DNA of 64,000 bases from Sternotherus odoratus. Lineage: Eukaryota; Chordata; Testudines; Kinosternidae. Every line of letters starts with the position of its first letter. Position 1 is the first letter of the stretch. Below are positions 34,105 through 45,016 of the stretch, in pieces. Both the position numbers and the translations under genes were made by a program. The notes under the pieces are model-generated. The model had not been told where the DNA came from. It made no database searches and saw only the letters and a program-made list of their open reading frames with translations. Where the stretch lies: the NCBI GenBank assembly GCA_032164245.1, contig JAVMKO010000150.1:124001-188000 (forward strand). The letters are read 5' to 3'.

Positions 34105-34463
34105 CTGTCTGGGACTTTTCTCCTCACTGCTCCATTCTTCATCACTGACCATCAAAAGGAAGGTGACAGGAGAGGAACTCGCCATTTCCTGCAAGCCCAG
34201 CACAGATTGGCTGTCAGGATCTCTGTGCGTAGACATCCCCGGCCAATCACAAGGACGTGTGCCGCTGGGACTCCCGCCTTCTCAGTGCCAGTCCCAGTAG
34301 CCTGTTCATCAAGTCCAGCCTGGGGATTTGATTCTTTCTAATGCTCCTCTTCAAAGAAGCCTTTTCCTTCGCCAGTGAGAACTTGGATTGTCAAGGGAGG
34401 GTTCTTCTGTTTCCGGGAAAGACACAGGAAAATGAGAGGAGAGCAGACAAAAGCCTGATAGCA

Positions 34464-34537
34464 AGTCACCACTGGGAGTTGAACCCAGGATTTCCTGTTT
34501 ATAAAGCAGGTGCTTTAGCCAGCTAATCCATGGTCCC
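34464..34537 (-). pseudogene. tRNA-Thr-type sequence with TAT anticodon
   Basis: A 74-nt minus-strand relative of tRNA-Thr: CATGGATTAGCTGGCTAAAG and T-arm CTGGGTTCAACTCCCAG. Its anticodon loop is TTTATAA, which would read as isoleucine TAT. The acceptor has two mismatches. It is most likely a pseudogene descended from a tRNA-Thr(TGT) gene by a G-to-A change in the anticodon. Confidence 0.7.
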
Positions 34538-34944
34538 TTCCACTGAAGTACATTTAAAACTGTCCCATTTGAGCTCTGACCCCAACAACCGACCAGCAGC
34601 CCCTAACCTCACCCTGGGTCTGCCCCAGCTGGTCACTCCTCACAAGTTGACTTGACTCCTGTTCCAGCCCCAGATTCACCCCCTAATCGTCCACTGCCCC
34701 TCAGAGCCACAGCTGTGGAGGGGCTGGCGGAGGGAGCTGTGACTCTAGGATGGGTTCTTCTCTGAAGATGGCTGGCAGAAAGGGGGTGCTCAGCTCTGTC
34801 AGGGACCTTGCTCAGGTGCCTCACTGATGAGAGATGCAGATTTTTCTGTAAGGGGAATAAAAAGGGCATTTGACTTCCAGGGTGATGGAAGGAATGTGCA
34901 ATTATGAGAGGGACTAGCCATCCCTCCTACCTTTGTTTTTAAGG

Positions 34945-35017
34945 GCCCCAGTGGCCTAATGGATAAGGCATTGGCTTCCGAAGCCAGAGATTGTGGGTTC
35001 AAGTCCCATCTGGGGTG
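34945..35017 (+). tRNA. tRNA-Arg (CCG)
   Basis: A 73-nt cloverleaf: GCCCCAGTGGCCTAATGGAT, anticodon loop TTCCGAA (CCG), T-arm GTGGGTTCAAGTCCCAT, and a pairing acceptor. The body is that of vertebrate tRNA-Arg(CCT), so the CCG anticodon may be a switch within the family. No TTTT nearby. Confidence 0.85.
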
Positions 35018-37080
35018 GAAAAACTATGGAATGTAAGAAAGCCTTGGATGAACACAAAATACTGGACCTTTGGAGCACTCCCCTGGAAATGAATCTCCTA
35101 CTAGACAGGTGCTTTTTGAAACCCATCAGTAGCAAACACTTCATACTGGAGTTTATCTGATGATAGAGGGATGGGGAGGGTTTACTCTGAGACCCCCATG
35201 GGAAAACAGATGGAAAGAAAAAGGCTCCTTGGAGGTTGAGAGGATGGAAGATCTACTTGCCCCAGTGGGTGAGATTCTGGGGGAAGAGGCTGAGTGGGGG
35301 CAGGATATTGGGACAGAGGGCAGGTGGAGCCCTGGTCTGAGCACCAGAGGCTAATCAGGATCTCTGTGCCATGGAGCTGCAAAGGGAGGTGCATCACATT
35401 CAGTGTTTCTTGCCTGGTTTGGGGAGGCTCAGAACTCCTTATGGCCCACACTGACTGTCACTGGTAAATAGGGTCAGAGAAGACTCTGGGAGCCTGGGGT
35501 GTGAAATCACTGGATGAAACTGGCAGCCTGTGCCCAGCCCCTCTGCACCCAGGGGAGGGGCTCAGGGAGTAAATCCTCAGAAATCTCACCCCTGGGTTTG
35601 GAATGGCAGGTCCAGCAAACAAGTCCCTCTCTGGGTGTGAAGGGAAGGAGGGGGAGGGTCCCTGGGGATGTCAGTTTGAGGGGGAGGGGCTGTGAGAAGA
35701 GTCCCCTGACATGGGCAGCAGGAGTCCCCTGTCATGGGAGTTCAACTTCATCCTCCCCCCAGGTGCTTTGGGGGGCCCAACATGGAGCTGCTGTCCCTGC
35801 AGTGTCCCAGGGACTCAAAAAGGGGTGATGTGAGGTTATGAGCCCCCAGAACAGCCTTGTGGGGACTCAGCCCTGTTGGGAATTCACTATCTGTGGAGAA
35901 GCCCGTCTAGGAATGGGAATTCTCAGCTGCATTACAGCAACATCATGGAGAAGAAAGAGTTAATGCTTTATAATAGTCTGGGGGTGCTGGGGGTGAAGGA
36001 GGGGACCCAGCTCTCAGTCTGCAGAACAGCCAACCCCAAACATTCAAAAACCCTGAGTTAGGCTCCCCCAAAATCATGAGCTGGGCTTCAAAATCAGGAG
36101 ATTCTGTAATAATAGATTTGGGGATCTGTTTATTTGCCTTCTGTTTGATGAGCCTTTAGGGTGCACTTGGGTCACATTTTGAATCTTTCTCCACAGCCAC
36201 ACAGGCCAGGAGAACTGCCCTGGCTCCCTGCTCCGCAGCAAAACAGTCAATTCCCCCCCACACTCCGATGCATCAGCCTGGAGCTCAGGACGGTGGTGGG
36301 GGTTTCTCCTTTCACTCCTGCTGGGGAGTGTGGGGATCCCAGGGGCATTTCTAGAACACAACAGAAAGCTCAAGGTCAGATGACATTTTAATTTACAGTT
36401 GTTTATAATGTGATATAATCCTCAATCCTAGTGTCACCAGCAATAACGTGGCTTAATTAAATCATCCCACCCAGGGCCCAAGCCAGCCCCCAAGAAAGGC
36501 AGGGAAGGAGCACCACTCACCTGATAGCTCTTCCCCAAGCCAGCCCCCAACCTGTCCCCCTTACTCCTGTCCACACCCCTCTCCCCAGGAAGCCACTGCC
36601 CCACTTCTACCCCTAGTTCTTGACCGTGGTTTCAGAGGGGCTGCAGACATGGAGAAGAGGCACAATGTGAAAAGTTTGGGGACCACTAAATGAGAGTGAC
36701 GTCCTCAATCCCTTCTCTGCAGTCCAAAAAAGGTATCCCTCACCCACCTGGGGCCACAACCAGGACAGACTAGGGATGTTCTACTGCCCTTCACTCAGGC
36801 AGGAAGGATAATAACATTTCATTGCGCTAATGTGATTTATAACCAACACCGGCCAAAACTGGACATTTTGGCAAAGTGCCCCCCTCATGCTGCATACCTG
36901 GACAAAACAGGCATCTCTGTGCAAACATGGTCTGTTCCCAAAGACTTTCCTCCAGTTCATCAGTAGATGTGAGGTGGGAGCTCATTAAGACCCTGATTAC
37001 ACTTAGTATTTACAAACTCCTTATTGTCCCTACCTCTGCTGGACTTAGATTTCTCCTTCTGACCCTAACTTCACAGCTCA
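35018..37080. other. Intergenic, with a mirror of 17281-17530
   Basis: About 35750-36010 is the inverse of 17281-17530 (for example CCCCAGGTGCTTTGGGG and GAAAGAGTTAATGCTTTA). No gene is recognised in the rest. Confidence 0.45.
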
Positions 37081-37162
37081 GATGAGGTGGCCGCGTGGTT
37101 AAGGTGATGGACTGCTAATCCATTGTGTTCTGCATGCATGGGTTTGAATCCCATTCTCCTCA
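37081..37162 (+). tRNA. tRNA-Ser (GCT)
   Basis: An 82-nt class II tRNA: GATGAGGTGGCCGCGTGGTT, anticodon loop CTGCTAA (GCT), long variable arm, and T-arm TGGGTTTGAATCCCA. One acceptor mismatch at position 3. It may be functional or recently impaired. Confidence 0.85.
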
Positions 37163-37965
37163 GCTACATTTACTGTTCTATAAACAACTCTCTTCATATT
37201 TGGTACAAAAACAGACCGAACCATGTTGTCTCTTGCAAACAGAAACCTTCCTCCACTTCCTTTGCTTCAAATAAAATATTTCTGGAACCCTTCTGTCCAG
37301 CAGACTTGCCAGCAAGGAGGGTTGGGTTCAATATCTAGGTGTCTGTTCCAATAACACAATGCAAAACTGGCTCAAGCCCTTGCCCAATGATGTGGGACAA
37401 ATATATACCAACCCCCATGTACCTCTAAGAGGCAATACTTCCCCTCTTGCAAGCTCGGAGTCTGAGTGGAGCAAAAGCCTTTTCATAAGAGAAAAACAAT
37501 GTGGCCTTATGTTGAGGAAACTCGACAAACAGGATTCATAACACAAACGATGAGCAAAAAACCCACCCCAAGTAAATTGGGCCGTGTCTCTTCCTTTGGT
37601 TCGTAAGTCCAGCAACCCAAAAGTCACCCAAAGTCCCACAACCCCAAGGTCTCTGGCAAGGTCAGTGCAGCCCCTGAGTTCAAATGTTCATGTGCAGGGT
37701 TTTATGCCCCCCCCAGCCTGTGTGGAAATGGGGGAGGGTAAAGGATACCTTACTTACGGCAATGACCGACTGACCCCCTCTTCATGGGGTTCTGCTGCAG
37801 CTTTCACCACAAGCTGCTGCTCTCCACCAGCTGCTCCTCTTCAGTAGCCATCCTGTGAGATGAGTCTCTCTGCTAACTGCTTATTAATATATCTCCAGGC
37901 CTCCCTCCTATTTAACACAGGACACAGTGATTTTAGCTTATAGTAGGGTAACAGTAACATCATTA

Positions 37966-38785
37966 ACCACAAACACACTCTCCTCATGGTCCAGCCAGAA
38001 GGGAAATGAGCAGGAATTCTTGCTGTTCAGCCATGGACACACTTACACAATGGCACAGCAGTGAGTGTGTTGTGGAAGCTCGTCTGAGGAAACAATTGGA
38101 AATGATCAGTCACTGAGAACACGAGTGTAATGACACATCCCTGTCAAGCAAGTAGTTGTGGCCGAGTGGTTAAGGCGATGGACTTGAAATCCATTGGGGT
38201 TTCCCCGCACAGGTTCGAATCCTGTCAACTACGAAGGAGTTTGTGGTTCTTTAGTTTCAGTTCCTGAGTCTCCTTTGTGTCAAAGGGAGCTAGGTCTTGC
38301 CTCACTCTCAGTCTATGTCTACACTGCAAAGTTATGTCACTTTAGTTGAGGTGTTTTAATTCCACCCTGTGTTCCTTGTGTCACCAGACTGCATCCATGC
38401 TAGCAGCTCTTGCATTGCCCCAGAGAGCAGTGCACTCTGGATAGCTATCGGACTGTGCAACTGGCTGCAGGGTGCTTTGGGAAGGGTTTGCAATGGCTCA
38501 TTGGCTGGTACAGCATCACATGATGCAGGTTTCTCTACCCCATTGTTCCAAGGGCATCCTACTAGATTGCCAGCTGCTTTTCAACTGAAGTGTGTGTGGT
38601 GGGACAGAGAGTGTGGGGGAGAGGAACACAGTGTGTGCCTTGATGAAGAGAGAATGTGTTGACACAGAGTCTCTAAGTTCACACAACTGCTGGAAGCAAC
38701 CAGTCCAGAGGCAGAAGGAGGGGGACAGCCCTGATATCAGCCCTCGCGTCCCTCACCGGCTCGGCCGAGCACAGCAGTCTCTGAA
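37966..38785. repeat. tRNA-Ser unit, inverted duplicate of 48165-48980
   Basis: From GGTCCAGCCAGAAGGGAAAT through the tRNA-Ser gene to CTGGAAGCAACCAGTCC, the sequence reappears reversed at 48165-48980. Its 5' portion also matches 23130-23410 directly, and its 3' portion matches 11351-11560. This gives three tRNA-Ser units plus one that has lost its tRNA. Confidence 0.8.
38152..38233 (+). tRNA. tRNA-Ser (TGA)
   Basis: An 82-nt class II tRNA with full acceptor pairing (GTAGTTG / CAACTAC), GGCCGAGTGGTTAAGGCGAT, anticodon loop CTTGAAA (TGA), variable arm TTGGGGTTTCCCCGC, and T-arm CAGGTTCGAATCCTG. It appears functional. Confidence 0.95.
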
Positions 38786-38799
38786 ACATACACACACAT

Positions 38800-39893
38800 A
38801 TGCTGCTGCCTTCCTGGGTCTGTGTCTGGGGTGCTGGAACAGGGCGGGTTTAGCAGGCCATGGCCCCACCACTTTTAACCACCCATAAGGATGAACAATG
38901 GAGGGGGGTCAAGGCAGAGTCTTGGGGGAAGAGGTGTTCTGAGGGGGTGACCTTGGGGGTGGGGCAGGGCCTCAGGAAGAAGGGGTGATGTGGGGCTGGG
39001 ACCTCAGTGAGTAGGGGGGGTGCAATGAGTGAGGGGACTTGGGGAAGGGGTGTCATAGGTTCCTCAGTTCAGATGCCGGTTGCACAAATGGCTCATTGTG
39101 GCTGTCAGAAGCTGTGGGCGGCTCTTTCATAGACCCTGAGGTCTGAGTCCTGCTTTGTGCACCGGGTTTGAAAATGAAAATCCTAAACCGCCCTTTGGAA
39201 TAGCAAGTGCCCCAGGACGTGTTCTTGTCCCTGCCCCAAAGCAGACAGACCCATGGAGAGATGCCAGTGAGGCCAGGGTAATACTCCACTGAACGTTCAC
39301 CATTTCCACCTGCTAAACTCCCTCCCCACCTTGTGGACTCCTAGAGCAGGACATTGAGCCTGAGACGAGAGGCCTGCACTGCAACTTTACAGCCCTGTGA
39401 GCCTGAGTTCCCTGAGCTGGGCATTTTATTGCAGTCTAGATATATGCTAACCGTACACCTACACTGCCATGAACACACCCCAGTCTCTTGTCTCAAAGCC
39501 GGGATCAGCTGATGCAGGCTTGTGCTGCAGGGCTATATAATCCACTCTAGAAGTTTGAGCTTAAGCCCAGCCTCTGAGAGCCCATGAGGGGTGAGGGTCT
39601 CTGAGCCCAGGTTACAGTCTGAGCCCAAATGTCTGCACTGTGCTTTTTAGCCCCACAAACTGATCCCAGCCGGACAGCTTTTATCCCAGTAGAGAGGCAC
39701 TCTAAGGGTCTGATTCCATTGCCATGTTAGCCCAGGGTTAGTGAACTGGAGGACTGAGTGTCTGCAATACCCAGGTTCAGAAGTGCTTAAACCATAAGAG
39801 CAGCCATACTAGGCTGGACCCAAAGGCCCATCTAGCTCTGTATCTTGTCTTTTGACAGGAGCCAATACCAGGTGCCCCAAAAGCCAGACAACA
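38800..39893. other. Duplicated flank plus short CR1 piece
   Basis: 38820-39055 matches 11752-11995, and 39080-39430 matches 33060-33440. At 39797-39880 is a short CR1-type fragment (GGCTGGACCCAAAGGCCCAT). No gene is seen. Confidence 0.5.
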
Positions 39894-39967
39894 AGGCACC
39901 ACTGGAAGTTGAACCCAGGATCTCCGGTTTATGAAACAAGTGCTTTAACCAACTAAGCCATGGTGTC
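39894..39967 (-). pseudogene. tRNA-Thr-type sequence with CAT anticodon
   Basis: A 74-nt minus-strand tRNA-Thr relative (CACCATGGCTTAGTTGGTTA) with T-arm CTGGGTTCAACTTCCAG. The anticodon loop is TTCATAA (CAT), and the anticodon stem has a mismatch. It is likely a pseudogene, second of two Thr-type copies with altered anticodons. Confidence 0.7.
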
Positions 39968-40403
39968 TCCTACTATGTGATTGGTTGTCTCTGTCTTCCC
40001 CAATTCCCTGTCAACTCCCACTGGAATCTGACAAGCTTTGCTTGTGTTTGGATTCTGGAAAGCAGAGGAAGTTTCACTCCCAAGGAGTGTGTGTGATTCT
40101 TTGGTCAGGTCTATACTACAAAATTAGGTCAGTGTAAGTACTGCGGAAGTACGAAAATTGAAAAGGGGATTTGTGTGCACCCATCTTAGTTTGGTTAAGG
40201 GACAGAGCAAGGGACAGGCTAACCCTCACCCTAATAATGTGAGATTGTAAAATCAGGGCTTATGTGAGTGAGAGAGACATCATGAGAAGCTGTTTTAACC
40301 TTTCTGTAAAATGAGAATGGAATGCTGACTAAGATAACGGGAAGGAAAATGTCTAACCAGGACACAGCTGTATCTGCTGAGATATGTAATGGGAAAGTAT
40401 AAA

Positions 40404-40706
40404 AAATAGACTCTCGATTATCCAGGATGATAGGGAAAAAAATAATCCTGGTTAATAAAAACTTGGATAATCATGATCCATAGGAAATATGGGGAGGTGG
40501 GGTTGGTTCGCCAGCCCCCCTGCATCAGGGAGAGGAGAGGGTGTGTTGGTTCACTGGCTGCCCTGCACCCTGGTGGGGTTTTCTTGTGTGTGTGCTTGGG
40601 GCGGCAGCAAAGCCAGAGCCGGCCCTGTGAATTATGCATATTTTTTTGACATCCTGGTTAATCCACATTCTGGTTAACCCACTTCTGGATAATCGAGAGT
40701 CTACTG
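40404..40706. mobile_element. pogo/Tigger-type MITE, about 303 bp
   Basis: The right terminus, read inward, is CAGTAGACTCTCGATTATCC and the left is AAATAGACTCTCGATTATCC. A TA dinucleotide follows the right end. The interior has no transposase. CAGTA-type termini with TA duplication define the pogo branch of Tc1/mariner. Confidence 0.75.
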
Positions 40707-40849
40707 TACTTGCTTTAAACTGCTTGTACTTTGGAGACCTGCCTAAGGAAGGGAGACCCCCTGTCTGACCGGACTTTTCCCTTGCAATTGCTTGAAATAA
40801 ACTGTCTCTGACATGTTGATGACAAATGCAGAGTGCAGCCCAGGAGAAG

Positions 40850-41747
40850 AAGTGGGGTTCTGCGTTGGAGGAAAAGATGCAATGGTGAGTCCCAGTGGGT
40901 CCCTTCCCGGCTAAAGTGGTGGGCTGGGGTGGTCTGGGGAGTTCCTGTGAGCCATGGGTGGACGCTGCTCCTTTCTGGCTGACTTGGGGGCACAATTGAT
41001 GGTCTGGGAGTATGGGCAGGGGGCTGGCAGTGTGCTGGAGAGGACCCTGAACCTGTGTAGAGAACCTTTGGGGGGGATCCCACCCGGAAAGAATTCTGGC
41101 CACCAGGTCAAACTGTATAAGTCAAATCGGGCAAGCTCAAGGCCTGGTGACTTAGTACGTGGGGCCAGCAGGTCAGGCTGATTTCCCACATGTGAGGAGG
41201 CAGCCGTAGACATTCACCCTACTGGCTCTCTGAGCTCCCACACCCCAAAATCCCTGTTGGCCAGCAAGACAAACCAGGAGCCCAGAGCCAGGAGGCAAAG
41301 AGGTGACTGGAGCTTCCTCTGGTGAGGGTTCCTCTGTCCACTTCCTTCACCTTTACTGCTGGGTGCCAAGTCTCTGTTAGCCAGTTGGTGAAGCTCAGAG
41401 AACCGGGTAGAGTGACAAGTAGTGGCAGGACTCTTACTACCAGGGTCTAGCTGACCAACCTCTTCCCTGTGCCGCTCAGCTGCAGTCGCTTTCAGCCACC
41501 AGGTAACCCAGGAACTAAGGCAGGAGTGGGGTGAGGAAGCAAGTCAAGCTGAGCAATTCAGGCAAAAATTCATCTTGCGTCCATGGAGTGCTCGCAATGA
41601 CGTCCTTTTTGTGTCCCATGGCTGAGAAAAACATCCTGGACAGAGAAGCATCAGGCAAAAAAAGTGTCCTGTAAGTGCCCAAGTAGCTCAGTCAGGAGCA
41701 CATTAACCTGAATACCTAGAGGTCCCTAATTCAACCCCAGGCTTTGA
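40850..41747. repeat. tRNA-Phe-type unit, direct duplicate of 42880-43300
   Basis: CAATGGTGAGTCC, GTGGG, CTGGGGAGTT, GAGCCATGGG and CTTTCTG recur in order at 42880-43230. Each copy is followed by a decayed tRNA-Phe (41677 and 43228). Confidence 0.65.
41677..41747 (+). pseudogene. tRNA-Phe (GAA) pseudogene
   Basis: GCCCAAGTAGCTCAGTCAGG, anticodon loop CTGAATA (GAA) and a decayed T-arm (CCCTAATTCAACCCC). The acceptor no longer pairs fully. Confidence 0.75.
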
Positions 41748-42026
41748 CGTGCTCATTGGCCCCTTTGTGTGCAGAGGCGGGCTGTTTTCTGGAAGCGCAG
41801 CAGTGTCCTTACTTGCCACAAGTCCCTTATTTTATGCTCCCCAGAAGGAAACAGCAGTGTGGGCTTGTGACAACATGAAGTTGAATTCCTGAGTGTTCTT
41901 TGCTCTGCCAGTTGACCCATCGAAGCTCTGTCTCCACTTTCTCCAGGTTTACCCATGAGGGTGTGCCAAGGGGAGCGCCAGCCAAGTGGATAGAATTTGA
42001 AGGGTGGGGCAGAGCCTTGGGCTAGA

Positions 42027-42099
42027 GTTTCTGTAGTGTAGTGGTTATCATGTTTGCCTAACACACAAAAGGTCCCTGGTTCAAAACCAGGCAGAAACA
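42027..42099 (+). tRNA. tRNA-Val (AAC)
   Basis: A 73-nt cloverleaf: acceptor GTTTCTG / CAGAAAC, GTAGTGGTTATCATGTTTGC, anticodon AAC in CTAACAC, and T-arm CCTGGTTCAAAACCAGG. A TTTTT tract follows about 10 nt later. It has one mismatch at the foot of the anticodon stem and is probably functional. Confidence 0.92.
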
Positions 42100-43227
42100 T
42101 AAAAGCTTTTTCCCCCAAGCTCCCTTAGCTGTCCAGCAAGATGCTCCTCTTTCTGCCACTGGCCTGTCCCTGGGATACCCAACCCCTGCAGGACAGATGG
42201 TGGGGAAATGAGCTGAGAAACTGCCTTGGCATCATCTGGGGAAAGCTGGAGGATCTGGGCCAGTCTCCTCTTGGAGCCTTGTAGCTCAGCCTCCTCTGCC
42301 CTCGGAGGTTGGCGTACACAGGCTGGCTCTTCCAGCTGGCATCACTTGCCAAAGGAGGAAGTGAGGTGGGAATGGGGCAAAGAGGAAGGTGATGCTGAGG
42401 GAGGCAGGGCAGAAGCTAAGCTCACCTCAGTGTGGCTAAGTGGGGTTAGTAGAGCAGCATTTGTTCTGCCAAAGCCTGGGGAGGGGCGGTTGGCTGCGGG
42501 GAGGTAGAATCCTGGGCCTCCCTCTTGGCTTCCCAGGGATGGCTACTCACAGTCCAGGACAAGCAGACGGGTGATGGGTGAAAGGAAGACAAGCAGAGCT
42601 GAGTCTGAGTGTGTGCGCTCCTGTTCTCTTTTCTGTCCAAGCAGGAGGAGCAGTGATGGGTTTGACAGGCTCCCTGTCACACATAGGGCAGCAAGAACCA
42701 CTTCTCCTTTGTGGCCAACCCAGGGCATGGTTGATGGTTTTGGAGGTGGGGGTTGGGCTGGCTGAGAGCAACTGGGATCCAGGAAGCCCCCGCCTGGCCT
42801 TCTGACGGCCAAATCCATGGAAGTGCGGTTGGCTGCAGGGAGTGAGTATCCTATGCCGGCCTCCTGGCACCCCAGGGATGGCTACTTGAAGCCCAGGAGA
42901 AGAAGTGGGGTTCTGGGTGGAAGGAGGAGAAGCAATGGTGAGTCCTAGTGGGCTCCTTCTCAGAAGATGGTTTTCTGTTTAAGGCTGGGGAGTTGCCCGC
43001 GAGCCATGGGCAGACTTGTTCCAGTGAGAATGGCTGATCCTTTCTGTCGGACCTGGGGGCGCCAGTGACAGCTTGTGAGGGGGCAGGTGCTGGCTTGAGT
43101 GACTGCGATATAGGAAACTCTGGGGCCAAGTCCACTGCTTCTCTCCTGCCTTGTGACATCAAGATTCAAATCTCCCCAGCATGTGCTACTGCTCATGTAT
43201 TAAGCCTTCCTGGCTGGCCTGGTCATT

Positions 43228-43300
43228 GCCAAAGTAGCTCAGTGGGGATTGCATTAGATTGACTTTGTGAAACTCTCTGGCCTGGGTCAAGGCTTTAGCA
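43228..43300 (+). pseudogene. tRNA-Phe-type pseudogene
   Basis: GCCAAAGTAGCTCAGTGGGG and a 3' end GGCTTTAGCA are those of tRNA-Phe, but the anticodon arm (GACTTTGTGAAAC) and T-arm (GGCCTGGGTCAAGG) are broken. Confidence 0.65.
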
Positions 43301-43825
43301 CAGCCCTTCACCCTGGGCATGTCGTGCTGGGCTTTCTTCTGGGTGCACAGCTGGGCCATGAACTCACGAGTTTTTTACCATGAGTTACAGCTGCCCAAAC
43401 CTGCAGAGTCTGGATTATTGTCACAAGTTCCCAGTGTTTCTATGGAAGACAATTTGTGGAAATAGCAGATCCCAGAAACACTTGGAGCTCCCCACCCCAC
43501 TCCTGCCCCCAGGGTCAGGTGTTGAGCTTCTCACAACACCCCTCCCCCCACCAAGACCTTCCAGCAGGGAATGGCAGCACCCACCACCCAATGCAGGGGA
43601 GAGGGCTGAGTGTATCTCTGCACCCTGAGTCCAGGACACACACTCTCCCTGCCCCACACATAGATTCTGTCCCTGGTGCAAAGTGACCCCTAGAGAACCA
43701 GCAACCCCCAGGACAGCAGGTTTGGCCCAGAGCAGGGAATGTGTCCCCCATGCTGCTGTTATGCCACTGGATACTCCGGAACCAGGAGGGCTCTGAGTGT
43801 AACCCACAACCAACAGTGCCCATCT

Positions 43826-43897
43826 GGGGATGTAGCTCAGTGGGAGAGCGCATGCTTTGCATGTATGAGGCCCTGGGTTCAATCCCCAGCATCTCCA
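43826..43897 (+). tRNA. tRNA-Ala (TGC)
   Basis: A 72-nt cloverleaf: acceptor GGGGATG / CATCTCC, TAGCTCAGTGGGAGAGCGC, anticodon loop TTTGCAT (TGC), and T-arm CTGGGTTCAATCCCCAG. TTTT follows about 10 nt later. It appears functional. The G-T pairing needed for alanine charging is not at the usual third pair as far as I can see. Confidence 0.92.
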
Positions 43898-44356
43898 AGT
43901 TCTCTTTTCACCCTTCTACTTTGCTCACACCAGAGGGGATGTTTGCAGCAGTCTCCCTGCAGGAGTTTCAATCCTGCTCAGTGAGGGGCAAGTGCCAATT
44001 GCAGGGAAGGTCTGGGGGTGTTTCTGCTCCTAAGTCACCCTCTGCACAAAGAAGAGCTGAAATCCTTCAGTCCTGGAATTGAAGTAATGTCAGTATCAAA
44101 CCTTGCATCAGTGGGGGCTGAGGTGTATCAGCTGAAGTTTGGGCAGTAGGTTAACCAAGAGAGCAGGCTGCAGTCCAGCTTCAGGACTCAGAGGAAAGGC
44201 AGCTCACAGGCATGGCCACCCTTCTGGATCAAATGTCCCCTCTTGTGCTTAAGTCCCAACAGGGAGCAGGCAGAAGACAGGCTCCCATGTCATTTGAGAG
44301 AGCAAGAGAAAAGCTTGTTACACCCACTAGTGTTAGGTTGTGAAAACGCTGTCCCA

Positions 44357-44434
44357 AGATCCCACCAGAACTTGAACTTGAACTTGAATTGTAGGATTCA
44401 AAGTCTCCACTGCTGACCCTTACACCATGGGACC
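44357..44434 (-). pseudogene. tRNA-Gln (TTG) pseudogene with internal hexamer repeats
   Basis: The minus strand begins GGTCCCATGGTGTAAGGGTC and has loop CTTTGAA (TTG). The T-arm region holds a tandem run of AAGTTC/ACTTGA hexamers that lengthens and destroys it. Confidence 0.8.
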
Positions 44435-45016
44435 AGCAGAGAGCACCCTGGGTCCTTCTGACTTCTAGTGTAGAAGAGCCTGGGGGGACAGCCTCCATCT
44501 GGTGCTGAGAGACCTTCTTGCTTTTTTCTAGTAAATATCAGATCCAGGAGAAAACATCATTCAAAAAAGCCAAATGAAATCACAGACAGAAACGCCATCA
44601 GAAATAAAAAAGGGGGGAAGGAAAATGCAACCTCATCACATAATGGTATCCTGGGGAGGATTAACTTTTCGAGGGCCTGGTGCCAAACATATTTCTCCCC
44701 CACCCTGTGGAATGAAGGAGCCAGGGGCAAGAGCACAGTGGGGCATGGGGGAGAGGATTGGTCCTCAGCTGGCGTGAGGCAGGGGCAAGATGAGCACAGT
44801 GGGGTATGGGGACAGGACTAGTTCCTGCTGACTGGAGCAAGGCAGGGGTCCGGGGCAAAAGCCCAGTGGGGCAGGAGCTAGTGTTGGTCCCTGGAACAAG
44901 GGAGGGGCTGCAGGTAAACTGCAAGTGCAGCAGGGTCGGGGAGGAGGCAAACAGGATCCATCCACCCACCCCCTGCCCACATAGAGCAGGTACCGACCTT
45001 CTCCCTGGCTCTAGCC
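44435..45016. other. No gene recognised
   Basis: G-rich stretches with imperfect tandem similarity (GAGCACAGTGGGG at 44729 and 44791). It ends with the CTCTAGCC target duplication of the next element. Confidence 0.35.
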
